DNA of 64,000 nt from Dialister succinatiphilus YIT 11850 (GCF_000242435.1 NZ_JH591188.1:239498-303497); one strand, 5' to 3'. Shown: positions 49,108-59,148, counted from the stretch's first letter. Notes: generated by a model not told the origin, from the sequence alone. Translations and numbers: made by a program.

Positions 49108-49725
49108 CTATGTAGCCAGTTTCCTTTCTCCCCGTTTCACGGCGAACCGTTTCAGGTTCTGCCCTGTTTCTTTCATGAGGGCTTCTACGGAGGGAAGGCC
49201 TGTTTCTTCCAGTGCTTTCCGGACGATGTATTCGCAGGCCCTGGCATCGTCCAAGGCCTGGTGGTGGTTGAAGGAAAAGCCCAGGTTTTCTGCTACGGTG
49301 TTCAGTTTGTGGTTTTCCATGTCTTTCCACAGCTTCCGGGACAGTACCACTGTGTCGCCGTAGCGGAAGTGGATGTCCGGCAGGTGGTAGAAGTCCAGGG
49401 CCGAAGCCAGGACCCCCATATCGAAGCGGGCGTTGTGGGCAAAGACGATGGTGCCTTCCAGCCGTCTGGCGATTTCATCCCAGAAGAAGGGGAATGGTTC
49501 TTCTTCTGCCACGTCTTCGGGATGGATGCCGTTCACTTTCATGCAGCCTGCGTCAAATTTCAATGTCATGGGACGGATGAGGTGGTACCATTCGTCTACG
49601 ATTTCTTTTCCGTTGCTCACCACGATGCCCAAAGAGCAAGCATTGGCAGGGCCCCAGTAGGCGGTTTCAAAGTCCAGGGCTGCGTATTTGAGCGGTTTGT
49701 TTTCAGATGGAAGCGGTGAATTCAT
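49108..49725 (-). CDS. DEDDh 3'-5' exonuclease (DNA polymerase III epsilon-like)
   Basis: This 205-aa exonuclease domain has all three motifs: Exo I DFETA (about 18-22), Exo II AHNARFDMGVL (about 95), and Exo III HQALDDARA (about 155), giving the DEDDh set D-E, D, H, D. It is a stand-alone domain without polymerase, similar to small ExoX/DnaQ-like proteins of Firmicutes. The ATG at 49725 overlaps the end of the upstream B3/B4-domain gene by 23 nt, so the two are coupled. The C-terminal stop abuts repeat block 10. Confidence 0.9.
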   Translation of the reverse strand: MNSPLPSENKPLKYAALDFETAYWGPANACSLGIVVSNGKEIVDEWYHLIRPMTLKFDAGCMKVNGIHPEDVAEEEPFPFFWDEIARRLEGTIVFAHNARFDMGVLASALDFYHLPDIHFRYGDTVVLSRKLWKDMENHKLNTVAENLGFSFNHHQALDDARACEYIVRKALEETGLPSVEALMKETGQNLKRFAVKRGERKLAT

Positions 49726-50443
49726 GGGTACCTGCTTCCAGCCAGCCTACTTCCACAGAGCGGTCGAAGGCTGATTTCATGCGGCGGGCCAGTTCGTTCC
49801 TGGCTGCGGCCACTTTATTGCGGTTCGGCGCGAATCCGGTGATGAGGATGAGGATATTTTCCGTGTTTTCTCCTACCTGTGCGGCAGTGCCGTCCTCGCA
49901 GTACCAGTGGTGAAGGGCCGTCTGGCCGCCAAGGGAAACCACCCATTCTCCTTCCTGCTGGTGCACCAGGAGAGGGGTCTTCCGGTCGCCCATGTCGAAG
50001 GCGTGGATGTCTACATGGAACTTCAGCATGCCGCCCCGCACCATGTCCATCACCGGATTCATGCGGGGAAGGACGTCGGAGCCTGCCAGCTCGTCCAGGC
50101 TGGCCGCTTTGGGCTGGGACAGGATTTCGTAGTGGTCATCGGCTTTGGCTTCTTCTGCTTCTTCCAGGCCCAGTTCTTTTTTGTATTCCCGGAAAAGGGT
50201 GTCCAGGGCGGTGCTGCGGCCGGTGATGCCCAGATGGGTGAGGGCGTCCTGGTAGCGCTTCAGCTCTTTTTCTGCCATGGATGGGTTCATTTTGAGGAGC
50301 AGGTTGGCTTCCGTGCAGCAGCGGCGCCGGAAGGCTTCCGCTTCCAGGTTCACGCCCCGGTTGTCCAGGGCCCGGACGGCCAGGATGCCTACGCAGAGGC
50401 CGGGAATGGTATCAAATAAATGGTCATCGTAAATTACTTTCAT
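49703..50443 (-). CDS. B3/B4-domain protein (PheRS-beta editing-like)
   Basis: This 246-aa protein resembles the B3/B4 editing module of phenylalanyl-tRNA synthetase beta chain as found in stand-alone form (COG3382): FDTIPGLCVGILAVRALDNRG at the start, then SLDELAGSDVLPRMNPVMDMVRGGMLKFHVDIHAFDMG. Free-standing relatives are thought to hydrolyse mischarged tRNA or act on D-aminoacyl compounds; the role here is inferred. The ATG at 50443 is chosen for GGAGG 9 nt upstream, over an ATG at 50464 that precedes that ribosome-binding site. It shares a transcript with the exonuclease gene. Confidence 0.75.
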   Translation of the reverse strand: MKVIYDDHLFDTIPGLCVGILAVRALDNRGVNLEAEAFRRRCCTEANLLLKMNPSMAEKELKRYQDALTHLGITGRSTALDTLFREYKKELGLEEAEEAKADDHYEILSQPKAASLDELAGSDVLPRMNPVMDMVRGGMLKFHVDIHAFDMGDRKTPLLVHQQEGEWVVSLGGQTALHHWYCEDGTAAQVGENTENILILITGFAPNRNKVAAARNELARRMKSAFDRSVEVGWLEAGTHEFTASI

Positions 50444-50488
50444 GCTGTAAAACCTCCGTTTCATACAGATTTATTATATCATATGATA

Positions 50489-50534
50489 GTGAGCTGGTGA
50501 GCTGGTGAGCTGGTGAGCTAGTGGGCTGGTGGGT
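50489..50534. repeat. 9-bp tandem repeat GTGAGCTGG
   Basis: About five units (GTGAGCTGG, degrading to GTGAGCTAG and GTGGGCTGG). It is unrelated in sequence to the GAACCCTCT arrays. Confidence 0.88.
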
Positions 50535-50892
50535 TACCGTCTGTCTTCTATCTTCTTTCCGCCGACCGGTATTTACCAGCCTTTGAGACATTATCGGCAG
50601 GCACCGAGATTCTTCGCTGCGCTCAGAATGACGATGCCCGGCGGACAGCGGATAGCGCCCATATATATGTATAATAATAAATAAGCAGTAGAGGGGGAGG
50701 AATGCCGCTGATTTGCTGTTCTTTTTGTCATTAAAACATGGTAATTTGAAAATTTAATCAAAGTCTAACGTAAAAAGGTACACACCAGGACGCGTGTTTA
50801 TGCTAAAATAAGGCGCACCTAATTGTGCTTTCACCAGTATTTATCGTATTTAGGAGACTTATCGATAAAAATATTAAATTTTTATGAAACAC
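50535..50892. other. Gene-free region upstream of the S10 cluster
   Basis: It holds a fragment resembling the GTCATTTCGA family (GAGATTCTTCGCTGCGCTCAGAATGAC, 50609-50635), TATAAT-like sequence near 50670 and AT-rich DNA. Additional promoters for the ribosomal cluster are possible here. No gene is seen. Confidence 0.4.
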
Positions 50893-50921
50893 TTGCATTC
50901 AACCATGGAAAATAGTATGAT
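50893..50921 (+). promoter_or_regulatory. Promoter of the S10-spc-alpha cluster
   Basis: TTGCAT (50893-50898), a 17-bp spacer and TATGAT (50916-50921), about 147 bp before rpsJ. No other strong promoter is seen within the following ribosomal genes. Confidence 0.7.
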
Positions 50922-50927
50922 TTAAAG

Positions 50928-51060
50928 GCTGAACGTTTTCGGGCTTTCGTACGAGGGCGAAAGCGGGAAGCGAGTCAGTCAAAACTATGAAGTGGAAGGT
51001 GGCCTGCACTGCAGGGGAATTTCCACGGAGCAGTTCATTCAGGAAATGAACGTAGGAGGT
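50928..51060 (+). promoter_or_regulatory. Structured leader of the S10 operon
   Basis: Three hairpins occur in series: GCTTTCG/CGAAAGC (50943-50964), GTGGAA/TTCCAC with inner CCTGCA/TGCAGG (50992-51026), and GTTCATT/AATGAAC (51033-51051). In E. coli the S10 leader mediates autogenous control by L4. Whether this leader does so is inference. Confidence 0.5.
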
Positions 51061-51067
51061 TTATGTA

Positions 51068-51379
51068 ATGTCGAAACAGGAAAAAATCAGAATTCGGCTG
51101 AAAGGCTATGATCACAAAGCTGTTGATCAGAGCGCAGCGAAGATCGCGGAAACTGCCAAGAGAACCGGTTCCCGTGTCTCCGGTCCCATTCCGCTCCCCA
51201 CAGAACGGAATGTGTATACCATTCTCCGTTCTCCGCATGTCAACAAAGACAGCCGTGAACAGTTTGAAATGCGTATCCACAAGAGACTTATTGACATCCT
51301 CGATCCATCCAAGAAGACCGCGGATGCGCTGATGAGACTGGAACTGCCAGCCGGTGTCAGCATTGATATTAAACTGTAA
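51068..51379 (+). CDS. rpsJ: 30S ribosomal protein uS10
   Basis: This 103-aa product starts [23 protein letters not shown] and carries the conserved [31 protein letters not shown]. It binds the 3' domain of 16S rRNA and, as NusE, takes part in antitermination. AGGAGG lies 8 nt before the ATG. It is the first gene of the S10 operon, preceded by a structured leader. Confidence 0.99.
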   Translation: MSKQEKIRIRLKGYDHKAVDQSAAKIAETAKRTGSRVSGPIPLPTERNVYTILRSPHVNKDSREQFEMRIHKRLIDILDPSKKTADALMRLELPAGVSIDIKL

Positions 51380-51391
51380 GGAGGTGCAAAG

Positions 51392-52033
51392 ATGTCTAAG
51401 GCTATTTTGGGAACAAAATTAGGAATGTCCCAGGTGTTCGCTGAAAACGGCGACCTGGTTCCGGTAAGTGTTATTGAAGTTCTGCCAAACGTTGTAGCAG
51501 CTGTTAAAACCGTTGAAAGCGATGGATACAATGCTGTTCAGCTCGGTTATGGCGCTGTCAAAGAAAAACATTTGACAAAACCTGTAAAAGGTCAGTTTGA
51601 AAAGGCTGGTATTGAACCGGTTAAATATCTGCGTGAATACAGACTCGCTGAAAAGCCGTCTTACACAGTAGGCCAAACTCTGGCTGCTGATATCTTCGCA
51701 GAAGGCGAAATTGTAGACGTAATCGGCACCAGCCGCGGCAAAGGTTTCGCCGGCACCATTAAACGTTGGAATCACCAGCGCGGCCCTGAAAGCCACGGTT
51801 CCAAGAACCATCGTCAGACAGCATCCCTCGGTGCTCGTATGTCCGGCGGCGGCGGAAAGGTATTCAAAGGCAAGAAGATGCCGGGACAGCTGGGCGGCGA
51901 AAGAGTCACTGTTCAGCATCTTCAGGTAGTAAGAGTTGATACTGCCCGTAATCTTATGCTTGTCAAAGGCGGGATCCCCGGCGCTAAGGGAAGCCTCGTC
52001 ATGGTACAGGAAACTGTAAAGCCTGTAAAATAA
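51392..52033 (+). CDS. rplC: 50S ribosomal protein uL3
   Basis: This 213-aa product starts [16 protein letters not shown] and contains the long extension [40 protein letters not shown] that reaches towards the peptidyl-transferase centre. It is an early 50S assembly protein. AAGGAGG lies 6-7 nt before the ATG, 12 bp after rpsJ. Confidence 0.99.
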   Translation: MSKAILGTKLGMSQVFAENGDLVPVSVIEVLPNVVAAVKTVESDGYNAVQLGYGAVKEKHLTKPVKGQFEKAGIEPVKYLREYRLAEKPSYTVGQTLAADIFAEGEIVDVIGTSRGKGFAGTIKRWNHQRGPESHGSKNHRQTASLGARMSGGGGKVFKGKKMPGQLGGERVTVQHLQVVRVDTARNLMLVKGGIPGAKGSLVMVQETVKPVK

Positions 52034-52083
52034 TATTGTCTGGAACAACAGAAAATTGTTCTGATTAAGGGAGGAACATCTCA

Positions 52084-52710
52084 ATGCCGAAAGTAAAGCT
52101 GTATAATGTAGCCGGCCAGGAAACCGGTGAAATAGAGCTGAATGACAGCGTCTTTGGCGTAGACTACAACGAAGCTGTTATTCACCAGGCAGTGGTTCGC
52201 CAGATGGCTAATGAACGCCTCGGCACCCACGCCACAAAGACCAGAGGCCTTGTCCGCGGCGGCGGCAAGAAGCCCTGGAAACAGAAAGGCACAGGCCGTG
52301 CCAGAGTCGGATCCATCCGCTCCCCACTGTGGGTTGGCGGCGGCACCGTATTCGGACCGACCCCCAGAAGCCATGCAAAGGCTATGCCGAAGAAGGCTCG
52401 CCAGCTGGCTGTTAAATCTGCCCTTTCCGAAAAGCTCCGTGCTAACGAACTGGTAGTTATCGATACCATCCATTTCGATGCACCGAAGACCAAGGAAGTT
52501 GTAAAAATGCTTTCCGCATTCAACGCAGCAGGCAAAGCCCTCATCGTTGACGGCGGCGACGCAGCAGAAAACACCGTTCTTTCCGCAAGAAACATTCCCG
52601 GCGTAAAAGCTTATGTTCCCAGCGGAATCAACATCTATGATATTGTAAATTACGACAAGCTCTTCCTCACTCAGGAAGCTGTCAAGAAGATTGAGGAGGT
52701 ACTCGCATAA
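52084..52710 (+). CDS. rplD: 50S ribosomal protein uL4
   Basis: This 208-aa product includes the extended loop RGGGKKPWKQKGTGRARVGSIRSPLWVGGGTVFGP that lines the exit tunnel. In E. coli L4 also represses the S10 operon through its leader. GGGAGGA lies 9 nt before the ATG. Its stop overlaps the rplW start (TAATG). Confidence 0.99.
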   Translation: MPKVKLYNVAGQETGEIELNDSVFGVDYNEAVIHQAVVRQMANERLGTHATKTRGLVRGGGKKPWKQKGTGRARVGSIRSPLWVGGGTVFGPTPRSHAKAMPKKARQLAVKSALSEKLRANELVVIDTIHFDAPKTKEVVKMLSAFNAAGKALIVDGGDAAENTVLSARNIPGVKAYVPSGINIYDIVNYDKLFLTQEAVKKIEEVLA

Positions 52711-52991
52711 TGGAAGCACGTGACATCCTCATTAAACCGATTATCACCGAAAAAACCACGGCTCTCATGGAAGAAAGAAAGTACACCTTCCGCGTGCCCC
52801 TTGCTGCAACCAAGGTTGAAATCCGCCAGGCTGTGGAACAGATTTTCAAAGTCAAAGTTCAGGCTGTGAACACCATGCGTTATGAAGGCAAGATGAAACG
52901 TCTGGGCCGCACCCAGGGTCGTCGCAGTGATTGGAAGAAAGCAGTTGTTACCCTTAAACCGGGCGAAACAATTGAGCTCTTCGAAGCGTAA
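52710..52991 (+). CDS. rplW: 50S ribosomal protein uL23
   Basis: This 93-aa product starts [22 protein letters not shown] and is typical in length. It sits at the tunnel exit, where trigger factor and SRP dock. The start overlaps the rplD stop by one base; GAGGAGG lies in the rplD end. Confidence 0.99.
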   Translation: MEARDILIKPIITEKTTALMEERKYTFRVPLAATKVEIRQAVEQIFKVKVQAVNTMRYEGKMKRLGRTQGRRSDWKKAVVTLKPGETIELFEA

Positions 52992-53005
52992 GGAGGAGTA
53001 AATCA

Positions 53006-53833
53006 ATGGCTTATAAATCTTTTAAACCGTACACTCCCGGACGCCGTCAGATGACCGTTTCCACTTTTGATGAAATCACAACAGACAAACCGGAAAAATC
53101 CCTTCTGGCTCCTGTTCATAATCATGGCGGTCGCAATGGCTCCGGCAAAATGACAGTTCGCCATCAGGGCGGCGGTCATAAACGTCAGTACAGAATCATC
53201 GATTTCAAGAGAAACAAGGATAACATTCCGGCTAAAGTAGCTACTATCGAATACGATCCTAACCGTACCTGCCGCATCGCTCTGCTCCAGTATGCAGACG
53301 GTGAAAAACGTTACATCCTGGCTCCTAAGGGACTCAAGGTTGGCGACGTTGTTACCAGCGGTCCGGAATCCGATATTAAAGTAGGCAACTGCCTGCCTTT
53401 CACCAATATTCCTCTTGGTACCATCGTTCACAACGTAGAACTGAAAATCGGCAAAGGCGGCCAGATGGTTCGTTCTGCCGGTGCAAGCGCTCAGCTCATG
53501 GCTAAAGAAGGAGATTATGCACTGCTCCGTCTGCCTTCCGGCGAACTGCGCAAGGTACATATCCGCTGCCGCGCTACCATCGGTGTGGTTGGCAATGATG
53601 ACCATGAAAACATTACCCTGGGTAAAGCAGGAAGAAACCGCTGGCTCGGCGTTCGTCCGACTACCCGCGGCGTTGTAATGAACCCGAATGACCATCCGCA
53701 TGGCGGCGGCGAAGGTAAAGCTCCTGTCGGACGTAAGCGTCCTGTTACCCCGTGGGGCAAGCCTGCTTACGGCGTGAAGACCCGCGACAACAGAAAAGCG
53801 TCTACCAAACTGATTGTTAAGAGACGCAAGTAA
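53006..53833 (+). CDS. rplB: 50S ribosomal protein uL2
   Basis: This 275-aa product starts [19 protein letters not shown] and has the conserved C-terminal [28 protein letters not shown] with the His important for peptidyl transfer. It binds 23S rRNA domain IV and bridges to the 30S. AAGGAGGAG lies 9 nt before the ATG. Confidence 0.99.
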   Translation: MAYKSFKPYTPGRRQMTVSTFDEITTDKPEKSLLAPVHNHGGRNGSGKMTVRHQGGGHKRQYRIIDFKRNKDNIPAKVATIEYDPNRTCRIALLQYADGEKRYILAPKGLKVGDVVTSGPESDIKVGNCLPFTNIPLGTIVHNVELKIGKGGQMVRSAGASAQLMAKEGDYALLRLPSGELRKVHIRCRATIGVVGNDDHENITLGKAGRNRWLGVRPTTRGVVMNPNDHPHGGGEGKAPVGRKRPVTPWGKPAYGVKTRDNRKASTKLIVKRRK

Positions 53834-53850
53834 GATAAGGAGGAGTAAAA

Positions 53851-54132
53851 GTGTCCAGATCCGTAAAAAAAGGCCCGTTCGTCGCTTTCTCTCTGGTAAA
53901 GAAGATTGACGCACTGAACGCAGCTAACGATAAGAAAATTGTTAAAACCTGGTCCCGTGCTTCTACCATCCTTCCGAGCTTCGTAGGTCACACCATTGCG
54001 ATTCACGACGGAAGAAAGCATGTACCGGTTTACATCACTGAAGATATGGTTGGCCATAAGCTTGGCGAATTCGCTCCGACCCGTACTTTCAAGGGCCACA
54101 ACAAGAGTGATAAGGCCGCTGCAGGTAAATAA
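53851..54132 (+). CDS. rpsS: 30S ribosomal protein uS19
   Basis: This 93-aa product begins [19 protein letters not shown], with [27 protein letters not shown] at the C-terminal half. It binds the 16S 3' domain together with uS13. The start is GTG at 53851 with AAGGAGGAG 8 nt upstream. Confidence 0.98.
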   Translation: MSRSVKKGPFVAFSLVKKIDALNAANDKKIVKTWSRASTILPSFVGHTIAIHDGRKHVPVYITEDMVGHKLGEFAPTRTFKGHNKSDKAAAGK

Positions 54133-54146
54133 CAGGGAGGAATAAA

Positions 54147-54482
54147 ATGGAAGTTCAGGCAATTTCAAGAAATGTCCGCATTTCTCCCCGCAAGGTCCGC
54201 ATCGTAGCTAACCTTGTCCGCGGCAAGAAAGCGGGAGAAGCAATCTCCATTCTGCGCAATACCCACAAGGCAGCTTCCATCGTGGTTGAAAAAACCCTCC
54301 GGAGCGCCATGGCAAATGCAGAAAACAATAACAATATGAACATTGACAATCTCTACATCTCCACAATTTATGTAGATGCAGGCCCGATCATGAAGCGTGT
54401 ACATCCACGTTCCCGTGGACAGGCTTTCGGGATTATGAAACGTACCAGCACACTGACGGTAAAAGTTTCTGAAAAAGAGTAA
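54147..54482 (+). CDS. rplV: 50S ribosomal protein uL22
   Basis: This 111-aa product starts MEVQAISRNVRISPRKVRIVANLVRGKK and carries the tunnel-lining loop PIMKRVHPRSRGQAFGIMKRTSTLTV, the site of macrolide-resistance changes in other species. AGGGAGGA lies 6-7 nt before the ATG. Confidence 0.99.
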   Translation: MEVQAISRNVRISPRKVRIVANLVRGKKAGEAISILRNTHKAASIVVEKTLRSAMANAENNNNMNIDNLYISTIYVDAGPIMKRVHPRSRGQAFGIMKRTSTLTVKVSEKE

Positions 54483-54500
54483 TCGAAGGAGGGAAACGTT

Positions 54501-55262
54501 TTGGGTCAGAAAGTTAATCCGCATGGAATGCGTGTAGGCGTGATCGATGACTGGGATTCCAAATGGTTTGCAGAAAAAGATTATGCTGCACTGCTTGTGG
54601 AAGATGCCAAAATCCGCCAGTTTTTAAAGAAGCACCTGTTTGTTGCAGGCATTTCCAAGATTGGCATTAAACGTGTAGGCAACAGAGTAAAGCTTGCCAT
54701 TTATACTGCTAAACCGGGCATGGTTATCGGCCGCGGCGGCACAGGCATTGAGGATATCAAGAAAGCCCTGGCCGGTGTTACTGATAAGGAAGTAGATATT
54801 GATATCCTTGAAATCAAATCCACCGACATGAGCGCCATCCTGGTTGCTGAAAACATTGCTTCCCAGCTGGAAAGACGTATCGGCTTCCGCCGTGCTGTTA
54901 AACAGGCTGTCGGCAGAACCATGCGCGCAGGCGCTAAAGGTATTAAGGTAACCGTTTCCGGTCGTCTCGGCGGCGCTGAAATCGCCCGCAGTGAAAGCTA
55001 CCGTGAAGGTTCCATTCCCCTTCAGACTCTCCGTGCCAACATTGACTACGGTGTAACCGCTGCTCACACCACCTATGGTGCTATCGGCGTTAAAGTCTGG
55101 ATTTATAAAGGCGAACTCGCTCCTGGCCAGTTTGTGGATGAAAATGAAAACACCCGCACAGGCAAGGACAGAGGAAACCGTCACGAAGGCAACAGAAGAG
55201 GCGGCCGCCGCGGTGATCGCAGAGAACGCAGGCCGAGAAACTCTGAAAGGAGTGATTCCTGA
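54501..55262 (+). CDS. rpsC: 30S ribosomal protein uS3
   Basis: This 253-aa product has a KH domain ([20 protein letters not shown] near 73) and the mRNA-entry helicase region. It begins [21 protein letters not shown] after a TTG start at 54501, chosen for AAGGAGGG 8 nt upstream and family alignment. The last 40 residues form an Arg/Glu/Asn-rich tail ([17 protein letters not shown] region) longer than in B. subtilis (218 aa total) and probably disordered. It overlaps rplP by one base. Confidence 0.98.
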   Translation: MGQKVNPHGMRVGVIDDWDSKWFAEKDYAALLVEDAKIRQFLKKHLFVAGISKIGIKRVGNRVKLAIYTAKPGMVIGRGGTGIEDIKKALAGVTDKEVDIDILEIKSTDMSAILVAENIASQLERRIGFRRAVKQAVGRTMRAGAKGIKVTVSGRLGGAEIARSESYREGSIPLQTLRANIDYGVTAAHTTYGAIGVKVWIYKGELAPGQFVDENENTRTGKDRGNRHEGNRRGGRRGDRRERRPRNSERSDS

Positions 55263-55687
55263 TGTTAATTCCAAAGCGTACAAAATATCGTAAACAGTTC
55301 CGCGGCCGTATGAAAGGCAAGGAACATCGTGGAAACACCGTAACTTACGGTGAATATGGCCTGGTTGCCCTGGAACCTTCCTGGATCACCAGCCGTCAGA
55401 TCGAAGCAGCCCGTATTGCTATGACCCGTTATACAAAGCGCGGCGGCAAGGTCTGGATCAAGATTTTCCCGGACAAACCGGTTTCCGCAAAACCGATCGG
55501 CACCCGTCAGGGCTCCGGTAAAGGTGCTGTAGAATACTGGGTAGCTGTAGTGAGACCCGGCCGTGTTATGTTCGAAATGGGCGGCATCCCTGTGGAAGCA
55601 GCCAAGGAAGCTATGCGCCTTGCAGGTCACAAGCTGCCGATTAAGACAAAGTTTGTAGTTAAAGGACAAGAAGTGGCAGGTGAATAA
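55262..55687 (+). CDS. rplP: 50S ribosomal protein uL16
   Basis: This 141-aa product starts [25 protein letters not shown] and contains [36 protein letters not shown], the segment near the A-site tRNA. The start overlaps the rpsC stop (TGATG). GAAAGGAG lies in the rpsC tail. Confidence 0.99.
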   Translation: MLIPKRTKYRKQFRGRMKGKEHRGNTVTYGEYGLVALEPSWITSRQIEAARIAMTRYTKRGGKVWIKIFPDKPVSAKPIGTRQGSGKGAVEYWVAVVRPGRVMFEMGGIPVEAAKEAMRLAGHKLPIKTKFVVKGQEVAGE

Positions 55688-55688
55688 A

Positions 55689-55895
55689 ATGAAGGTCAAT
55701 GAAATTCGTAACCTGAGCACTGCCGAATTGAATGAAAAGGTTGCCGGCTTAAAGGAAGAACTGTTTAACCTCCGTTTTCAGCTCGCTACAGGACAGCTTG
55801 AAAATCCGATGCGTATCCGTGAAGTAAGGAAAACCATCGCAAGAATCAAAACTGTTCAGCGTGAAGAAGAATTGAAGGCTGCCAAGAAGGCATGA
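55689..55895 (+). CDS. rpmC: 50S ribosomal protein uL29
   Basis: This 68-aa helical hairpin, [31 protein letters not shown], sits at the tunnel exit near uL23. The start is ATG 55689, one base after the rplP stop, rather than an in-frame GTG at 55680. It agrees with the family N-terminus. Confidence 0.97.
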   Translation: MKVNEIRNLSTAELNEKVAGLKEELFNLRFQLATGQLENPMRIREVRKTIARIKTVQREEELKAAKKA

Positions 55896-55921
55896 CGGTT
55901 AATCCAAAGGAGGATCTCAAC

Positions 55922-56182
55922 GTGGCAGAAGAAAGAAAGTTGCGCAAGGTGCGCCAGGGAATTGTTGTCAGCGATAAGATGGACAAAACCGTCGTTGTTG
56001 CTGTAGAACGTAAAGTTCCCCACAAGCTGTACAAAAAATCTATTAATACCACAACCAAGTTCAAAGCGCATGACGAAAACAACGAATGCCGTGTCGGTGA
56101 TACGGTACGCATCGTCGAAACTCGCCCGCTGTCTCGCGACAAGCGTTGGAGAGTTGAGAAAATCGTTGCCCGTCAGAACTGA
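55922..56182 (+). CDS. rpsQ: 30S ribosomal protein uS17
   Basis: This 86-aa product from GTG 55922 reads (M)[30 protein letters not shown], with [32 protein letters not shown] 8 nt upstream decides this start over an ATG at 55892 that overlaps rpmC and would add ten atypical residues. It binds helix 11 of 16S rRNA. Confidence 0.97.
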   Translation: MAEERKLRKVRQGIVVSDKMDKTVVVAVERKVPHKLYKKSINTTTKFKAHDENNECRVGDTVRIVETRPLSRDKRWRVEKIVARQN

Positions 56183-56214
56183 TATAGAAAGATAATTATA
56201 GGAGGATAGGCACG

Positions 56215-56583
56215 ATGATTCAGCAGGAAAGCAGACTCAACGTTGCGGATAATACCGGTGCTAAGAACGTCCTGGTTATTAAAGTTCTGGGTGGTTCCTT
56301 CCGTAAGAGCGGCAATATCGGTGATATTGTGGTTTGCACGGTCAAAGATGCAACCCCCGGCGGCGTTGTTAAGAAGGGCCAGGTAGTCAAGGCTGTTGTA
56401 GTCCGCAGCGTAAACGGCGTAAGCCGCAGCGACGGATCCCATATCCGCTTTGATGAAAACGCAGTTGTTATTATTAAAGACGACAAGAGCCCGGTAGGAA
56501 CACGTATTTTTGGACCGGTAGCAAGAGAACTCCGTGAAAGAGATTTCATGAAGATTATTTCCCTGGCTCCGGAAGTGCTCTAA
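56215..56583 (+). CDS. rplN: 50S ribosomal protein uL14
   Basis: This 122-aa product starts [28 protein letters not shown] and ends [12 protein letters not shown]. It is fully typical. It forms an intersubunit bridge and contacts the silencing factor RsfS. AGGAGGA lies 9 nt before the ATG. Confidence 0.99.
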   Translation: MIQQESRLNVADNTGAKNVLVIKVLGGSFRKSGNIGDIVVCTVKDATPGGVVKKGQVVKAVVVRSVNGVSRSDGSHIRFDENAVVIIKDDKSPVGTRIFGPVARELRERDFMKIISLAPEVL

Positions 56584-56594
56584 TAGGGAGGCAA

Positions 56595-56927
56595 ATGATG
56601 AGTCAGAAACTGCATGTAAAGACCGGAGACACAGTTGTCGTTATTTCCGGTAAGGATAAAGGCAAGCAGGGCAAAATCAAAGCTGCTATGCCGAAAGAAG
56701 GCCGTGTAGTCGTTGAAGGCGTCAACATGGTTAAGAAACACACAAAACCGAGCCAGGCTAACCCCAAGGGCGGCATCATCGAGAAGGAAGCTCCGATTTA
56801 TGCCTCCAAGGTTATGATCCTGGATCCGGAATCCAAGAAACCGACCCGCGTAAAGAAAGTCCAGCAGAAGGACGGCTCTTATGTAAGGGCAGCCGTTAAG
56901 AGCGGCGCTATTATTGACAAGGCTTAA
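56595..56927 (+). CDS. rplX: 50S ribosomal protein uL24
   Basis: This 110-aa KOW protein contains [19 protein letters not shown] near the N-terminus and is an assembly initiator on 23S rRNA. Two ATG codons are in tandem; the second (56598) has the better spacing from GGGAGG and would give 109 aa. Confidence 0.98.
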   Translation: MMSQKLHVKTGDTVVVISGKDKGKQGKIKAAMPKEGRVVVEGVNMVKKHTKPSQANPKGGIIEKEAPIYASKVMILDPESKKPTRVKKVQQKDGSYVRAAVKSGAIIDKA

Positions 56928-56946
56928 GCGGGAAGGAGGATAACAA

Positions 56947-57486
56947 GTGTCCAGATTAAACGATTTGTACAAAGCGCAGATTAAGAACAGCATGCGCGAA
57001 AAATTCGGCTACAAGAATGACATGGAAATCCCGAAGCTGGAAAAGATTGTCATCAACATCGGTGTAGGCGAAGCTACTGAAAACTCTAAAGCAGTTGATG
57101 CAGCAGCATCCGATCTTGCAGCTATCACCGGTCAGCAGCCGATGATCTGCAAAGCTCATAAATCCCTGGCTGCATGGCACATCCGTGAAGGAATGCCCCT
57201 GGGCTGCAAAGTTACCCTTCGTGGTGACAGAATGTACGAATTCCTCGATCGTCTGATCAACATCGCTCTGCCCCGTGTACGCGATTTCCGCGGCATTAGC
57301 GACCAGAGCTTCGACGGCCGTGGCAACTATGCATTCGGCGTAAAGGAACAGCTGATTTTCCCGGAAGTTGATTATGAGAAGATCGACAGAATCCGTGGCA
57401 TGGATATCATTGTTGTAACTACGGCTAAGACTGATGAAGAAGCCCGCGAGCTCCTCCGCCAGTTCGGTATGCCGTTCAAGAAATAA
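56947..57486 (+). CDS. rplE: 50S ribosomal protein uL5
   Basis: This 179-aa product begins [42 protein letters not shown] and is typical in length. It binds 5S rRNA and touches the P-site tRNA. The start is GTG at 56947 with AAGGAGGA 8 nt upstream. Confidence 0.99.
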   Translation: MSRLNDLYKAQIKNSMREKFGYKNDMEIPKLEKIVINIGVGEATENSKAVDAAASDLAAITGQQPMICKAHKSLAAWHIREGMPLGCKVTLRGDRMYEFLDRLINIALPRVRDFRGISDQSFDGRGNYAFGVKEQLIFPEVDYEKIDRIRGMDIIVVTTAKTDEEARELLRQFGMPFKK

Positions 57487-57498
57487 TCGGAGGACAAT

Positions 57499-57768
57499 AT
57501 GGCAAAGAAGTCTATGTTGGAACGCGAGAAGAAGAGAGAACTCGCCGTTCAGAAATATGCAGCTAAACGCCAGGCTCTGAAGGAAGCAGGCGACTGGGAA
57601 GCTCTTTCCAAGCTGCCCCGTAACGCTTCCCCTACACGTCTGCACAACCGCTGCAAACTGACAGGCCGTCCCCACGGCTATATGCGTAAATTCGGTATCT
57701 GCCGTAACCAGTTCCGTGATCTGGCTTACAATGGCGATATTCCGGGTATTAGAAAAGCCAGCTGGTAA
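57499..57768 (+). CDS. rpsN: 30S ribosomal protein uS14, long form without zinc motif
   Basis: This 89-aa product starts [30 protein letters not shown] and ends PGIRKASW. It is the longer, Cys-poor form: only two Cys remain (NRCKL, GICRN), not the CxxC...CxxC zinc ribbon of the 61-aa form usual at this locus in many Firmicutes. It binds the 16S head. CGGAGGA lies 6-7 nt before the ATG. Confidence 0.98.
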   Translation: MAKKSMLEREKKRELAVQKYAAKRQALKEAGDWEALSKLPRNASPTRLHNRCKLTGRPHGYMRKFGICRNQFRDLAYNGDIPGIRKASW

Positions 57769-57788
57769 TTCGGGAGGAGGATTAAATA

Positions 57789-58187
57789 ATGGTAACAACC
57801 GATCCAATTGCGGATATGCTTACCCGTATTCGTAATGCGAACGATGCATATCATGATAAGGTAGATATGCCTGCTTCTAAAATTAAGGCAGCTGTGCTTA
57901 CAATTTTAAAAGATGAAGGCTTTATCAAAAACGTAGAACAGATCGAAGTCGAAGGCCATCAGGTTCTCCGTGTTTCCCTGAAATACGGCGCTAACCGTGA
58001 AAAGGTCATCAAAGGTCTGAAGAGAATTTCCAAACCGGGCCTGAGAGTTTATGCAGGCAAAGAAGAACTGCCGAAGGTTCTCGGCGGTCTCGGTATTGCA
58101 GTTATTTCCACATCCAAGGGCATCATGACTGACAAGGCAGCTCGCAGAGAAGGCCTTGGCGGTGAAGTTCTTGCGTTTGTCTGGTAA
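57789..58187 (+). CDS. rpsH: 30S ribosomal protein uS8
   Basis: This 132-aa product starts [19 protein letters not shown] and ends GGEVLAFVW, both diagnostic. It binds helix 21 of 16S rRNA; in E. coli it also represses the spc operon. GGGAGGAGG lies 9-10 nt before the ATG. Confidence 0.99.
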   Translation: MVTTDPIADMLTRIRNANDAYHDKVDMPASKIKAAVLTILKDEGFIKNVEQIEVEGHQVLRVSLKYGANREKVIKGLKRISKPGLRVYAGKEELPKVLGGLGIAVISTSKGIMTDKAARREGLGGEVLAFVW

Positions 58188-58204
58188 TCCGTTGGAGGTA
58201 TAGA

Positions 58205-58747
58205 ATGTCAAGAATTGGCAAGAAACCTATTGCGGTCCCGGCTGGTGTGGAAGTCAAGATTGACGGCCATACAGTGACAGTTAAGGGTCCGAAAGGCACA
58301 CTGTCCCGTACACTGAATGAAGAAATGGACATTAAACTGGAAAACAATGAAGTTCTGGTTTCCCGTCCGAATGATGATATCAAAAACCGTTCCCTGCACG
58401 GACTGACCCGTACCCTGATCAACAACATGGTTGTTGGTGTAACACAGGGCTTTGAAAAGAAACTGGAAATCCAGGGCGTTGGCTATAATGCCCAGATGCA
58501 GGGCAAAAACCTGAAGCTGGCTCTTGGTTTCTCCCATCCGGTAATCATTACTCCGCCGGAAGGCATTACAATTACAACCCCCTCTTCCGTTGTGATTCTC
58601 GTATCCGGCGCTGACAAGGAAAAGGTTGGACAGGTTGCAGCTGAAATCCGCGCCTGGAGAGAACCGGAACCTTATAAAGGCAAGGGTATCCGTTATTCCG
58701 GTGAATACGTACGCCGTAAGGCTGGTAAGACCGGCGCAACAAAGTAA
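58205..58747 (+). CDS. rplF: 50S ribosomal protein uL6
   Basis: This 180-aa product starts [31 protein letters not shown] and ends with [22 protein letters not shown]. It has two RRM-like domains and lies near the factor-binding site. TTGGAGG lies 6 nt before the ATG. Confidence 0.99.
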   Translation: MSRIGKKPIAVPAGVEVKIDGHTVTVKGPKGTLSRTLNEEMDIKLENNEVLVSRPNDDIKNRSLHGLTRTLINNMVVGVTQGFEKKLEIQGVGYNAQMQGKNLKLALGFSHPVIITPPEGITITTPSSVVILVSGADKEKVGQVAAEIRAWREPEPYKGKGIRYSGEYVRRKAGKTGATK

Positions 58748-58765
58748 GACAGGAGGTAGAAAAAT

Positions 58766-59131
58766 ATGCGTAAAAATGCAAGCAGAAATGCGGTTATCCG
58801 CCGTCATCTGCGTCTTCGTAAGAAAATCTCCGGTACTGCCGCCTGCCCGCGTCTCAATGTGTTCAGATCCCTGGCTAACATTTACGCCCAGGTCATCGAT
58901 GATGAAGCTGGCGTAACCCTGGTATCGGCTAATACCTTAGATAAAGAAATCAAGGCTCAGTTCCCCTACGGCGGCAATGCAGAAGCTGCCAAGGCTGTAG
59001 GTGCTCTCGTTGCCAAGAGAGCTCTGGAAAAGGGCATTGAAACCGTAGTATTCGATCGCGGCGGCTATATCTATCACGGCAGAGTACAGGCTCTGGCTGA
59101 AGGTGCCCGCGAAGCCGGCTTGAAATTTTAA
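58766..59131 (+). CDS. rplR: 50S ribosomal protein uL18
   Basis: This 121-aa product has a basic N-terminus ([25 protein letters not shown]) and ends [27 protein letters not shown]. It binds 5S rRNA with uL5. CAGGAGG lies 9 nt before the ATG. Confidence 0.99.
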   Translation: MRKNASRNAVIRRHLRLRKKISGTAACPRLNVFRSLANIYAQVIDDEAGVTLVSANTLDKEIKAQFPYGGNAEAAKAVGALVAKRALEKGIETVVFDRGGYIYHGRVQALAEGAREAGLKF

Positions 59132-59148
59132 GGTAAAGGAGAAAGCAC

